The notes under the pieces were generated by a model, which saw nothing but the letters and a program-made list of their open reading frames with translations, had not been told where the DNA came from and ran no database searches. Below, piece after piece: positions 19,601 through 28,641 of a stretch of 64,000 nucleotides of DNA. The number at the start of each line of letters is the position of its first letter. The stretch's first letter is position 1. Source of the stretch: JAPLHP01 sp963720375 (lineage in GTDB: Bacteria; Chloroflexota; Dehalococcoidia; UBA2247; RBG-13-53-26). The stretch spans positions 52,802 through 116,801 of the forward strand of contig CAVRFM010000009.1 in NCBI GenBank assembly GCA_963720375.1, written 5' to 3'. A program made the position numbers and the translations under genes.

Positions 19601-20611
19601 ATGGAGACGAGCGATGTCTATACCGGATTGATGGAGAGGTTGAAGTACCCCAATTCGAAACATCTGCGGGGGATACTGCAGAAGCTGGTGACACCTGTGG
19701 AAGGCCAATTATTGCTGGAGTTGCCTGCCGAACCCGCTGTGCTTGCCCAGAAGTCAGGGTTGGATGAGCAAACCGTGCAGGCAAAACTGCAGGAACTTGT
19801 GGAGAAGGGATTGATCATCAAGTCGAGCAAGGGCCTCCGGTTTGTCCGCGATGTCACCCAGTTGCACGACGCTAATCTGTCCAGTTCGGATAAGTGGGTT
19901 GATAGTGAGCTTCTCGACATGTGGAAGGAGTTCTACGAAGGCGAGTGGTTTGATACCATGAAGACCATCCCCACAGACTCCTATGTGCAGTACGTCAGGG
20001 TCGTGCCTGCCTGGAAGGCTGTTGAGCGCAGCCCGAGCGTCTCCCTTCAGGAGCTTCGTTTCGAAGAGAACCTGAAGGAGCTGGTCAAGAGCGCGGAGGT
20101 GATCGCGGTGGTCCCCTGTACCTGTCGCAGATCGATGCGGCGGTGTAAGGCTGCAGTCGAGAACTGCATTCAATTTAACCGGGGTGCTGAGTATGCTATA
20201 GGCCGGGGAGCAGGCCGCAGGATTTCTGCGGAGGAGGCCATGGCTATCTTCGGCCAGGCTGAGGAAGCCGGCCTGGTTCATACCTGGCCCTTCGCAGTAG
20301 CGGGTTCCCCCCGTCTCAACGAGGTGTGCAACTGCTGTATTGACTGTTGTGCTATCTTCGATGCCGGCTTCAAGTTCGGCACCATAAGCCGGATTCTGGA
20401 GAAGAGCCACCTGAGGGCTGAGGTGGCTCAGGATTCCTGCACGGGCTGCCAGGACTGCGTTGAAAGGTGCTTTTTCAGTGCCATAGAGATGAAGAAATAT
20501 CCCTCGGCGAAGAAACTGAAGGCCTCGGTTGACAGAGAGAAGTGCTTCGGCTGCGGTGTCTGCGTGTTGTCCTGTGCTCCCGATGCTATGACCATGAAGT
20601 TAGTGAAATAG
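19601..20611 (+). CDS. Winged-helix plus 4Fe-4S dicluster protein
   Basis: The N-terminal 90 residues look like a winged-helix domain (VLAQKSGLDEQTVQAKLQELVEKGLIIKSSKGLRFV). A middle region has two unusual cysteine clusters, PCTCRRSMRRC and EVCNCCIDCC. The C-terminus carries two standard [4Fe-4S] motifs, CTGCQDCVERCF and CFGCGVCVLSCAP. The protein is probably a cytoplasmic electron carrier or redox-responsive regulator. Such proteins recur beside acyl-CoA genes in anaerobes, but I know of no tested function. The start is ATG 19601 with GGGGAGG about 6 bases upstream. It lies 47 bases after the acyl-CoA synthetase subunit, probably in one operon. Confidence 0.82.
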   Translation: METSDVYTGLMERLKYPNSKHLRGILQKLVTPVEGQLLLELPAEPAVLAQKSGLDEQTVQAKLQELVEKGLIIKSSKGLRFVRDVTQLHDANLSSSDKWVDSELLDMWKEFYEGEWFDTMKTIPTDSYVQYVRVVPAWKAVERSPSVSLQELRFEENLKELVKSAEVIAVVPCTCRRSMRRCKAAVENCIQFNRGAEYAIGRGAGRRISAEEAMAIFGQAEEAGLVHTWPFAVAGSPRLNEVCNCCIDCCAIFDAGFKFGTISRILEKSHLRAEVAQDSCTGCQDCVERCFFSAIEMKKYPSAKKLKASVDREKCFGCGVCVLSCAPDAMTMKLVK

Positions 20612-20710
20612 CATGCCTGGTGCAGGTGGAAAGGTTCAACGAAGAGGGCTGATACCTGACCTGGCTCAAGATTGCCAACGATACTGAAACAATGTAGAAT
20701 CCAACTCAAT

Positions 20711-21109
20711 ATGATGCTTCGGAAGGTGGCGTTGGGCAAGAAGACGGGCATCGAAATTCGACAGACAGTATCCAAAACTGATGAATCAGAGCACCCCAGC
20801 AAGGCCAGTATTGCTGCCATGGCCGTGGGCTTGGCATGGCTTATGGAAGAGGGTGAGGCAGCCTCTGCAAGAGGGCAAGAGGCGATGGTTCCCGTGCACG
20901 GGGCCGGGGAGGGCCCCTGGATCATTGCCGGCAGGGAGCAGCAGATGCGCTCTCGAGGAAAGGTAGTGCACCACAATGGGGAAGACCTTCAAAATCATAG
21001 TAAATGGCAGACCGTACACTGTGGAAGTGGGCCGCCTTTCCGATTCTCCTATTGCGGTGCGGGTCGATGGAGAGGTCTTTCACGTCGATCTGGAAAAAGA
21101 GGATTATAA
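20711..21109 (+). CDS. Probable small accessory subunit of a biotin-dependent carboxylase/decarboxylase (3' end frameshifted)
   Basis: The frame encodes KASIAAMAVGLAWLMEEGE, a spacer, then GPWIIAGREQQMRSR. A short helix, linker and W-x2-AGR-x3-M-x2-R ending is seen in small proteins encoded just upstream of biotin carrier genes (OadG-like or epsilon-like). The gene position, directly before the biotin carrier, agrees. As read the frame runs to 21109 and overlaps the carrier by 134 bases. With one base removed near 20950-20960 it stops at TAG 20964-20966, just before the carrier ATG. The start is uncertain because no ribosome site is clear. Confidence 0.45.
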   Translation: MMLRKVALGKKTGIEIRQTVSKTDESEHPSKASIAAMAVGLAWLMEEGEAASARGQEAMVPVHGAGEGPWIIAGREQQMRSRGKVVHHNGEDLQNHSKWQTVHCGSGPPFRFSYCGAGRWRGLSRRSGKRGL

Positions 21110-21455
21110 GGCGGCTGCCACACCGGACACTGTAACGAAGGCAGCAGCGGATGCAGGTCCGGCGTCGTCTCCGGTTGCAGCAAGAAATGCATCCCAACAA
21201 ACGCCAACCAGGGCGACGTCAGGAGTGCCTGCAGCCTCCGGAGATAAGGTTGTTACTGCTCCGATGCCTGGCGTGGTTTTGGTCGTGAGGGTGAGGGAGG
21301 GGGATCGGGTGAAGCACGGGCAAGAGGTCTGTGTTATGGAATCGATGAAGATGGAATTGAATATTATGGCGACCTGCGATGGTGTGGTGAGGAAGGTCTG
21401 TGTTGCCGCAGGACAAAGCGTGGTAAATGGCACTGTGCTGATTGAGCTTGGATAG
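20976..21455 (+). CDS. Biotin/lipoyl-attachment carrier protein
   Basis: The C-terminal domain of about 70 residues (TAPMPGVVLVVRVREGDRV ... VMESMKMELNI) is a biotinyl domain, with the biotinylated lysine K125 in ESMKME. An Ala/Pro/Thr-rich linker precedes it, and the N-terminal 45 residues form the small beta domain typical of decarboxylase gamma or oxaloacetate/methylmalonyl-CoA carrier proteins. It would shuttle carboxyl groups for a biotin-dependent carboxylase. The carboxyltransferase and biotin carboxylase genes are not in this window. A small accessory subunit lies directly upstream. Confidence 0.9.
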   Translation: MGKTFKIIVNGRPYTVEVGRLSDSPIAVRVDGEVFHVDLEKEDYKAAATPDTVTKAAADAGPASSPVAARNASQQTPTRATSGVPAASGDKVVTAPMPGVVLVVRVREGDRVKHGQEVCVMESMKMELNIMATCDGVVRKVCVAAGQSVVNGTVLIELG

Positions 21456-21770
21456 AGGTTATTTGGTAGCACTGGTGCCGCAGTTCATGAAATAGGCTGG
21501 TACGGAAGGAGTATAGTAAATGTCGAGCAGGACTCAGTTGAAGGGTGCCAAGAAGAACAGGGGCAAGCACAGTAAGGAGGGCAGAAGGGGAGGGTCCCGC
21601 CCACAGCTCCAACCCGATGAACCCTTCATAAAACCGCTTCACAAAGAACCCCCCGCCCATACCCATGCCCATAAGGACAAGGGTGAAGAGCCGGAAAGCC
21701 CTTAAGCGTTCAAAAGCAGCAAATTCCTTTCTCTGTGATGCAGAACGAAGCTTTCCTCTGTGTCAGGCAT
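21364..21770 (-). CDS. Possible small integral membrane protein (frameshifted)
   Basis: An ATG at 21770 with AGGAGG 5 bases upstream lies 17 bases downstream of the radical SAM gene. Its frame stops after about 22 codons. The frame two bases over is open across the same region and encodes FAAFERLRAFRLFTLVLMG, a glycine-rich turn and a second hydrophobic segment ALLTVLAPVLLGTLQL, which is convincing two-helix membrane protein sequence. The open frame then runs into the antisense of the biotin carrier, so the 3' end is unclear and the natural end may be near 21520. No family recognised. Confidence 0.35.
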
Positions 21771-21787
21771 GGGTCCTCCTGCGGGGT

Positions 21788-22732
21788 TTAGAGCAGCCCT
21801 TCAAGCGAAGGTTTGAAATGCACTCCGGCCAGTTCCTCTCCTGGGGAAAGGTCTTGGACCCAGCCCTCCAATCCTAGTCTATCCAGGAACTTCATTATCT
21901 GCTCGTATTCAGCCTCATTCACCCTGCGGTTGATCTCCGGATAGAGGTCGGCCTTGAAATACGGCTGGTATTGGAACATCAGGCTGATGACTGCCTGGGG
22001 GGTATTCTCGTTTATCCACGAAAGCACCTTGATTGTTTCGTCTATGTGGCCGGGGAGGACCAGATGACGGATAACGAGACCCTCCTTCAGCAAATCCCCC
22101 TCCCAGATGGCCTGCTTCTGCCTGTACATCTTGTGAAGAGCCCTTTGATTCACCGGAGGGTAGTCCGGAGCGTTGGAATACCTCTCTGCCAGGGATGGGG
22201 TGACATACCGCATATCCGCCAGATAAACATCCACGATTTCCCCCAGGATTTCTACGGTCTCCTCTGTCTCATAGCCCGAGGTGTTATAGACCAGAGGCAA
22301 TCTGAGCCCGTTCTGAAAAGAGATAGCGAGCGCCTCCAGAATCTGAGGCAGGAAGTGCGTCGGGGTGACCAGGTTGATGTTCTCGGCGCCCCTCTCCTGC
22401 AGACTTAACATAATTTGGGCCAGTTCGCTGCCGGTTATCTTGTTCCCTTCCAGAGAGTGAGAGAACCGGTAGTTCTGACAGTAGGCGCATTTCAGGTTGC
22501 ACCCCGAGAAGAATATGGTGCCGCTGCCCCTCTGCCCGCTGATGCCCGGCTCTTCCCCGTGATGAAGAAAGGCGGTATAGACGACCAGGTCTTTACCCGC
22601 CCCGCAATAGCCTGTTTGACCCTCCAGTCTGTTTACCTGACAATTCCTGGGGCAAAGGCTGCAACTCTGCCACCGTTTATAGAGGGCTTCCTGTCTTTCT
22701 GCTGTCAGCCTGGCTTTTATCGTCGGGTCCAT
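21788..22732 (-). CDS. Radical SAM protein, PflX / pyruvate formate-lyase activase-like
   Basis: A 314-residue radical SAM enzyme. The [4Fe-4S]-SAM motif is CNLKCAYC in SGCNLKCAYCQNYRFS, and an N-terminal cysteine group CSLCPRNC ... GYCGAG is typical of the PflX/YgkA-like group, which is related to glycyl-radical activases. It reductively cleaves SAM. The target is unknown because no glycyl-radical enzyme is adjacent. The length is normal. The ATG at 22732 lies about 230 bases from the divergent Lon-like gene. Confidence 0.9.
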   Translation of the reverse strand: MDPTIKARLTAERQEALYKRWQSCSLCPRNCQVNRLEGQTGYCGAGKDLVVYTAFLHHGEEPGISGQRGSGTIFFSGCNLKCAYCQNYRFSHSLEGNKITGSELAQIMLSLQERGAENINLVTPTHFLPQILEALAISFQNGLRLPLVYNTSGYETEETVEILGEIVDVYLADMRYVTPSLAERYSNAPDYPPVNQRALHKMYRQKQAIWEGDLLKEGLVIRHLVLPGHIDETIKVLSWINENTPQAVISLMFQYQPYFKADLYPEINRRVNEAEYEQIMKFLDRLGLEGWVQDLSPGEELAGVHFKPSLEGLL

Positions 22733-22962
22733 TTCTTATGCTCTAAGGCAGTATTCTCCTGGCTGTATGGGGTCACCATTACGAATATTGCCAGTCTTCT
22801 GTTGGGTACGTCAAGCTGACTGATGATACTGTGCCTCAGGTATGCCTGGGCTCGATGGCGGCATCATGCGTGGCCTTTCCAGAGCCATAGGGAGCTGTGG
22901 TAAAATAACCACACACGAATTATTGCCAGTATGTCTGAATTTGAAGGAGGGGCAAGACAACT

Positions 22963-25389
22963 ATGATCAAGCAACTGACTGCCGAAGAGGTGAGAAAAAC
23001 CTGCTCTCCGGCGAGTTTGGGATTTGAAAGCACGGAGAAGTTGGAGGCGGCGCCGACCATCATCGGCCAGAGCCGGGCCCTTCAGGCACTTCAGTTTGGC
23101 CTGGAGATACAGAACTCCGGCTTCAATATCTATGCCGCCGGTCTGCCCGGCACCGGAAAGATGACCGCCATTACCGCTTTCCTGGAACGCGTGGCTAGAG
23201 GCAAGGACACGCCGCCCGACTGGTGCTACGTTCACAACTTCGATGATCCATACAGGCCCAGAGCCCTTAAGCTGGGGGCCGGCATGGCGGCCCAGTTCCA
23301 GAGGGATATGAAGAAATTCACTGAGGCTGCCCAAACGGGTATTCGCAAGGCGTTCGAAAGCGAGGAGTATATCAAAAGGCGGGATGGAATAGGGCGTGCT
23401 TTCAACGAGAAGAGGGAGAAACTATTCAATCAGCTCAACCAGGTAGCCCATGAAAATGGTTTTGCCATTCAGGTATCTCCCATGGGGATAGTCCTTATCC
23501 CGCTGGTGGACGGCAAACCCCTCAGCGAGCAGGAGGTGCTGGCGCTGAACCCCGAGGTGAAGGAGCAGATGGGAAAACACCAGGAGTCTATACAGGGCCA
23601 GATCAAAGAAGCCATGGCCGAGTTGAGGAACTGGGACAGGGAGATCAGGGAGCAGGTCGAGAAGATGGACCATGAAGTGGTTCAATTCATCCTGCAGGTG
23701 CCCATCGAAGAACTGGAGAAGAAGTACGGTGATGCCCCCGGCGTGGTGGAGTATATAAAGGCGGTACAGGGGGATATCATCGAGAACAAGGACCTCTTCC
23801 GCTCACCCCCCGAGGCTAATGACAGCAATCCCTTTATTGCGAGGGTTATGGTTGAGGCCCTTAAAAAATACGAGGTGAATGTCCTTGTCGATAACACAAA
23901 GGTGAAGGGCGCTCCGGTGGTTATCGAGATGAATCCCACCTTCAATAACCTCATCGGCCGTCTTGAGAAAGAGGCGCAGTTTGGTGCTCTCACCAGCGAC
24001 TTCACCATGATCCGTCCCGGATCTATCCACAGGGCCAACGGCGGCTATCTGGTGATCAGGATAGAGGACATTCTTCCGGAACTCATGTCCTGGGAGGCTC
24101 TCAAAAGATGCCTCCGGGAGCGGAAGATCATTATTGAAGAGCTGGCCGAGCGGTTTGGCTTTATCACCGTCAAGGGTATTCAGCCGGAGCCGATACCCCT
24201 GAGTATCAAGGTTATCCTCATCGGCGACAGCCTCTACTACCATATGCTGTACAAACTGGACCGCGAATTTCCCGAACAATTCAAGGTGAAGGCGGATTTC
24301 GATAGCCGGATGGATTGGAATGCTGAAAATGTGAGGCAGTATGCGGCCACACTCTGTACCGTTTGTGATAAAGAGAACCTGCACCACCTGGATAACACGG
24401 CGGTGGCCAAGATCATCGAACACAGCTCCAGGCTGGCGGAGGATCAGCAGAAGCTGTCCACCAGATTTGCCGAGATAGCGGATATCATCAGGGAGGCCAA
24501 CTACTGGGCCGGGTTGGACGGCAAGAATCTGGTCAATAGCGGACATGTCTCCAGGGCCATTGAAAAGAAAGTGTACCGCTCTGACCTGGTCCAGGAGCGC
24601 ATCCGGGAGGTGATAGGGCGCGGCGTTCTCAAAATTGAGACGGAGGGAGAGGTGGTGGGGCAGGTAAACGGCCTGTCGGTGATTGACCTCGGCGACCTTA
24701 CTTTCGGGACACCCAGCCGCATCACAGCCAGCATTTCCGCCGGCCGTGAAGGGCTGATCGATATAGAGCGGGAGGCGAAGCTGGGAGGACCTATTCACAC
24801 CAAGGGTGTCCTCATCCTCAGCGGCCTTATTGCGGAACGCTATGCCGGCAACATGCCTCTCTCCCTGGCTGCCCGCCTTGTCTTTGAGCAGAGCTATTCG
24901 GAGGTGGAGGGCGATAGCGCCTCCAGCACTGAACTCTATGCTCTTCTCTCCAGCCTGTCAGGCGCTCCCATAAAGCAGAGCATTGCCGTGACGGGCTCTA
25001 TCGATCAAAAGGGTGAGGTGCAGGCTATCGGGGGAGTGAACCAGAAGATCGAAGGCTTCTACGATATCTGCAAAGCCAAAGGATTAACGGGCAAGCAGGG
25101 TGTGATTGTCCCATCGAGCAATGTCCAGAACCTTATGCTTCGAGAAGATGTCGTGGAGGCGATACGGCAGGGCAAGTTCGCCATATACAGCGTGGGTAGT
25201 GTGGATGAAGGGATCGAGATCCTCACCGGCGTCAAAGCGGGCAAGCGTCTTGAGGATGGCAAGTTTGAGGAAGGCTCCATCAACGGCCGTGTTCAGAAGC
25301 GCCTGGAGCAGCTGGCCAAAGTAATGCGTGACTTCGGCAAGGATGAGAAGAAGAAGGGCAAAGCGGCAAAGGATAACGAGGCATCGTGA
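22963..25389 (+). CDS. Lon-related ATP-binding protease (AAA_32 + S16 family)
   Basis: An 808-residue protease with an N-terminal ATPase region of the AAA_32 type, an internal coiled segment at about residues 150-280 and a C-terminal S16 Lon protease domain. The catalytic serine is S652 in EGDSASS and the lysine is K695 in GVNQKIEGF, 43 residues later as in Lon. The P-loop reads GLPGTGKMT, with methionine where Ser or Thr normally follows the lysine. A basic tail (DEKKKGKAAKD) ends the protein. GGAGGGG lies upstream of the ATG. It would degrade unfolded or regulatory proteins in the cytoplasm. Confidence 0.92.
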   Translation: MIKQLTAEEVRKTCSPASLGFESTEKLEAAPTIIGQSRALQALQFGLEIQNSGFNIYAAGLPGTGKMTAITAFLERVARGKDTPPDWCYVHNFDDPYRPRALKLGAGMAAQFQRDMKKFTEAAQTGIRKAFESEEYIKRRDGIGRAFNEKREKLFNQLNQVAHENGFAIQVSPMGIVLIPLVDGKPLSEQEVLALNPEVKEQMGKHQESIQGQIKEAMAELRNWDREIREQVEKMDHEVVQFILQVPIEELEKKYGDAPGVVEYIKAVQGDIIENKDLFRSPPEANDSNPFIARVMVEALKKYEVNVLVDNTKVKGAPVVIEMNPTFNNLIGRLEKEAQFGALTSDFTMIRPGSIHRANGGYLVIRIEDILPELMSWEALKRCLRERKIIIEELAERFGFITVKGIQPEPIPLSIKVILIGDSLYYHMLYKLDREFPEQFKVKADFDSRMDWNAENVRQYAATLCTVCDKENLHHLDNTAVAKIIEHSSRLAEDQQKLSTRFAEIADIIREANYWAGLDGKNLVNSGHVSRAIEKKVYRSDLVQERIREVIGRGVLKIETEGEVVGQVNGLSVIDLGDLTFGTPSRITASISAGREGLIDIEREAKLGGPIHTKGVLILSGLIAERYAGNMPLSLAARLVFEQSYSEVEGDSASSTELYALLSSLSGAPIKQSIAVTGSIDQKGEVQAIGGVNQKIEGFYDICKAKGLTGKQGVIVPSSNVQNLMLREDVVEAIRQGKFAIYSVGSVDEGIEILTGVKAGKRLEDGKFEEGSINGRVQKRLEQLAKVMRDFGKDEKKKGKAAKDNEAS

Positions 25390-25433
25390 GCGGCCCTATT
25401 TCACGTTCCGCCTGAACCGGTTCCGGGGGCAGA

Positions 25434-25885
25434 TCATTCTTCAGTGTGTTCGGTGTTTCGAAGAAGCTCCATAGCCTCGATCATCTGCTCTGCTTCCTTG
25501 AGCTGGGCCATGTCTTTGGGAGATTCCTGGAATTTCTCCAGGGCATGGAAGAAACGGTCGAGAACATCGTCTTTAAAGCGGGAATGAGGAAGATGTGAGT
25601 ATGGGGAATCCGCCGCCCCCGGGCATACATAAAGACGAAACTCCGGCGACAAGGCCTTCATCATTTTTTGGCGACATGTTCTGGCAACCCGGAAGAGGCT
25701 CGGGTCTCATCCTCGTCCAGGTCATGCCACCAGGGAACATGTCTCTTGGAAATGACCAGGCTATGCCCCTTCGTGTAGGGGTTTATGTCCAGGATGCAGA
25801 GTGACTTGTCATCCTCGAAGATCTTGTAAGCCTCCGCTCTGCCTGCAACGATATCGCAGAAGGCGCATGTTTCATTCTTCTCCAT
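25434..25885 (-). pseudogene. HIT family hydrolase, broken by several frameshifts
   Basis: The first frame (from ATG 25885) gives the normal start of a HIT protein: CAFCDIVAGRAEAYKIFEDD, then DINPYTKGHSLVISKRH. After about residue 62 the homology jumps between frames. SLFRVAR, MMKALSPEF, YARGRRIPHTHIFLIP and finally FKDDVLDRFFHALEKFQESP, which runs to 25434, lie in different frames. At least three indels are needed, in both directions, one of them at a run of six A. The histidine triad reads HTHIF, so the third position of the usual triad is not histidine. HIT proteins are nucleotide hydrolases or transferases. This is either a decayed gene or a badly read patch. Confidence 0.78.
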
Positions 25886-26109
25886 TGGCGTGTTGCTCCC
25901 TCCGTTCTTCCGGCCTGAGATTGTGATGACCTGCCGCCAGAAATTGTACCACTTCCCGGGTTACGGTTGCTGGCATTGGAGCGGCTGCTTTTAGTTATTG
26001 TGATTTGCCACTCAAGTACCTCAATAGATAGTATGTAATAGATGCAGTTAAACAGGCATAGAGGGGTTATCTCATACACCACAATGAATCTGAGAAGGAG
26101 CTGACAAAA

Positions 26110-27277
26110 ATGGGACTGGCGCTTGATGGCATAAAGATAATGAACATGTGCTGGACCGGCCCTGGTGCTTTTTGCACCGAGATGCTGAGTGACCTGGGCG
26201 CTGATGTAATCAGAATCGCTGATGTCCATCCGGAGACCCTTGGTGCGCTGACCATGATGGTGTTCAGTGACTATCCGGGTCTGCGCAACTGCCGGACATT
26301 CGGCGTCAATCTGAAAACGGAGGCGGGTAGAGAGGTCTATAAGGACCTGGCGAAGAGCGCCGATGTTTTGATGGAAGGATTCCGCCCGGGTGTGGTCAAG
26401 CGCCTGGGTATTGACTACGATACTATCAAGGAAATCAACCCGCGGATCGTCTATACGTCCTTGTCCGGCTACGGGCAGGATGGGCCCTACCGGGACATAG
26501 TCGGGCATGAATTGAACTATCTGGCGATCAGCGGTTTTCTGGACTTGACCGGGCCGAAGGGTGGGAAACCTGCCATACCGGGCTCAGTTGTTGCTGATTG
26601 GTGTGGGGGCTTGTCTGCCGGAGTGGGCATTTTGGCGGCGCTGATGGCGCGGGAGCGGACGGGAGAGGGCCAGTTCCTGGATGTTTCCATTGCAGATGCC
26701 ATAACGGAAGTGACATCCATGCAGACAAACCCCTATCTCTACAAACGCGGAACAGTCCCAAAGAGAGGCGAGACTATTTGGAACGGGATGTATCCCTGGT
26801 ACAACGTCTATGAAACAAAGGACAGGAAGCATATCACCATTGCCACATTTGAGCCGAAGTTTTTCGCCAACCTGTGCCGGCTTCTGGGCTGCGAGGAGTT
26901 CATCCCGCATCAGTTCGACGAGGGAGAGAAGCGGGATGAGATATTCCAAGTTCTTTACGGAGAAATTCCGGACTAAAACGCGGGATGAATGGACAGCGCT
27001 GCTGATGGATGCCGATACATGTTTTGCACCGGTCCTGGGTATCGATGAGGTGGAATTCGATCCCCAATTGATTGCGCGGCGGATGATCCTGGAGTCCGAT
27101 CATCCCAAAGCGGGCCGGCTGAAGCAGATTGGCTCCATGCATAAGCTCAGTGATTCTCCGGTAGAGGTGAGGAACTGGGCCACCGGTTTTGGGCAGCATA
27201 CCAACGAGATTCTACGTGAGATAGGTTACACCGATAACCGCATCAGTGAGCTGCGGGAAATAGGGGCGGTTGGTTGA
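26110..27277 (+). CDS. CaiB/BaiF family CoA transferase (frameshifted)
   Basis: This is a class III CoA transferase, which moves CoA between acids through an aspartyl-CoA intermediate. The N-terminal part has MLSDLGADVIRIADVHPE, GFRPGVVKRLGIDYDTI, and YTSLSGYGQDGPYRD, then the GEGQFLDVSIADA region. The frame from ATG 26110 ends at 26976 after an extra base at about 26952. The next frame continues KFRTKTRDEWTALLMDADTCFAPVL through VRNWATGFGQHTNEILREIGY to 27277, which is the expected C-terminal part. Together about 388 residues, normal for the family. AAGGAG precedes the ATG by 9 bases. The substrate is unknown. Confidence 0.92.
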
Positions 27278-27560
27278 TGGCACCGACCTTGACCATTGTG
27301 CAGCCAGACCTCAGCTTGGATACAAAGAAGGGGCACTGCGTCTAGGTGGTGACGACGGCGCGGCGAGGAGCGAAGCGCATGGCTGCTGGCGCACTTGCGC
27401 GGGGCGCTGGCGGTGGGAGGGGACGAGCGGCTCGGGAGTAGTGTCGACCAGGTCGATCATGGGTCGTTCAGCCCACACTGAGCCATGTTGTGGGAGTAGC
27501 TGAGCTATTGCGTATGGGATGATCTGGGCTTCTTGGATCGTCTGCGTTTCATAAATTCGT
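27278..27560. other. Intergenic stretch, GC-richer, nothing recognised
   Basis: The stretch between the convergent CoA transferase and DUF3800 genes has no supported gene. Its first half is visibly richer in G and C than the flanks. Confidence 0.4.
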
Positions 27561-28420
27561 TTAATTCGCGCTGTGATACTGCAACCCAGACGCCCAAGTA
27601 GTCTCTGAATTTGTGAACAGCGGCTCTGTCGATGACGGTAGATTCCTGTACGCGTCGAATTTCCAAGAAATTTTTGTGGTAAATGCAACAAAGTCCGCGA
27701 GTTGGACACCCTGGTTGGAACAGGAATCAACCTGGGTAATTCGATCTCCTGCCGCCATTTCCCGGACAGGGGGCGAGACCCAACGGCAATCGGATCAAGT
27801 ATGCTTAGATATGGCCAAGCGGATGCGAGGGAGGTCAGAATCATCTCCCAGCGTGGCAGCGCTTTGAGGCATTGTTCATCAGCAAAGATGGGTGCATCTC
27901 CGGCGATGTCGCACTTATCCATCAGTCCTGAGGTTAGCCCGAGGAGCAGTCCTGTCAGGTTCCCAAGGGGTCCAAAACCGTCTTTCGATAGGTTCGGAAA
28001 GGATTCTTGGAGGGACTTGGCAAGATCGGGGTAGGTCGCTTCAGCTCGTTTGGAGATATCAGCTATCTCGACCTTGAGGTCGTCGAGACCGCGTATGCCA
28101 CCCTGGTCCTTGTCTACCAGGACAAGGGCAGTGGCTAGGTTCATATCCAGGAACGTCTTTCGTAATTGACGTAGGACCACTGGTCTCTGATGTCTCGGGA
28201 GAGGCCGCCAGATGTTGCGGCCGTTGAATATGTCAGACGCGTGGAATTCAAAACTTGAATCATTGACATTCACCCACTGAGACACCATAGTCTTCAGAGG
28301 CGAAAGTCTGTCGGTGATGCATTGTAGCTGGGATTCATTGGCAGCAAGCGATGCCAGCACAACGACGCGCTCGTTCTTGTCTGGTAGGGTTCCAGCAAAG
28401 TCGATGAAGACCGAAGACAT
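27561..28420 (-). CDS. DUF3800 domain protein (frameshifted)
   Basis: DUF3800 proteins have an RNase H-like fold and are often found among mobile and defence genes; their activity is not established. The N-terminus MSSVFIDFAGT corresponds to the family's YIDESG motif, with Phe in place of the usual Glu. FHASDIFNGRN and ALVLVDKDQGG match the middle. The frame breaks near 27750. The other frame then gives VDSCSNQGVQLADFVA, the typical C-terminal family motif, and ends at 27561. I start at ATG 28420 because it opens directly on the first beta strand. Confidence 0.75.
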
Positions 28421-28641
28421 AATATGCGTTCTGTGTGCAAAGTCCTGCGTGAAGGGCCGCAATTGCGATATATTCTATCGCTGGTAGGCCTTGTTGTGAA
28501 GTGGGTAGTTCTCCATCTGGATGAGAAATAAGAGCGAAGGGACTGGAAAAAGCGAGCCGTTATGATTATACTGGGATACTCGGTCTCTGGTATCACGGTA
28601 TCCCGCGCAATTTTCTAGACTAGCGAAAGGGGAGTGGTCTG

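Noticed and set aside
21520..21705. Plus-strand 61-residue basic frame with AAGGAG upstream
   Set aside because: Low-complexity Lys/Pro/His composition without homology. The opposite strand encodes convincing membrane-helix sequence in the same place.
27270..27503. Plus-strand frame after the CoA transferase
   Set aside because: GC-rich chance frame; overlaps the stop of the transferase and shows no domain.
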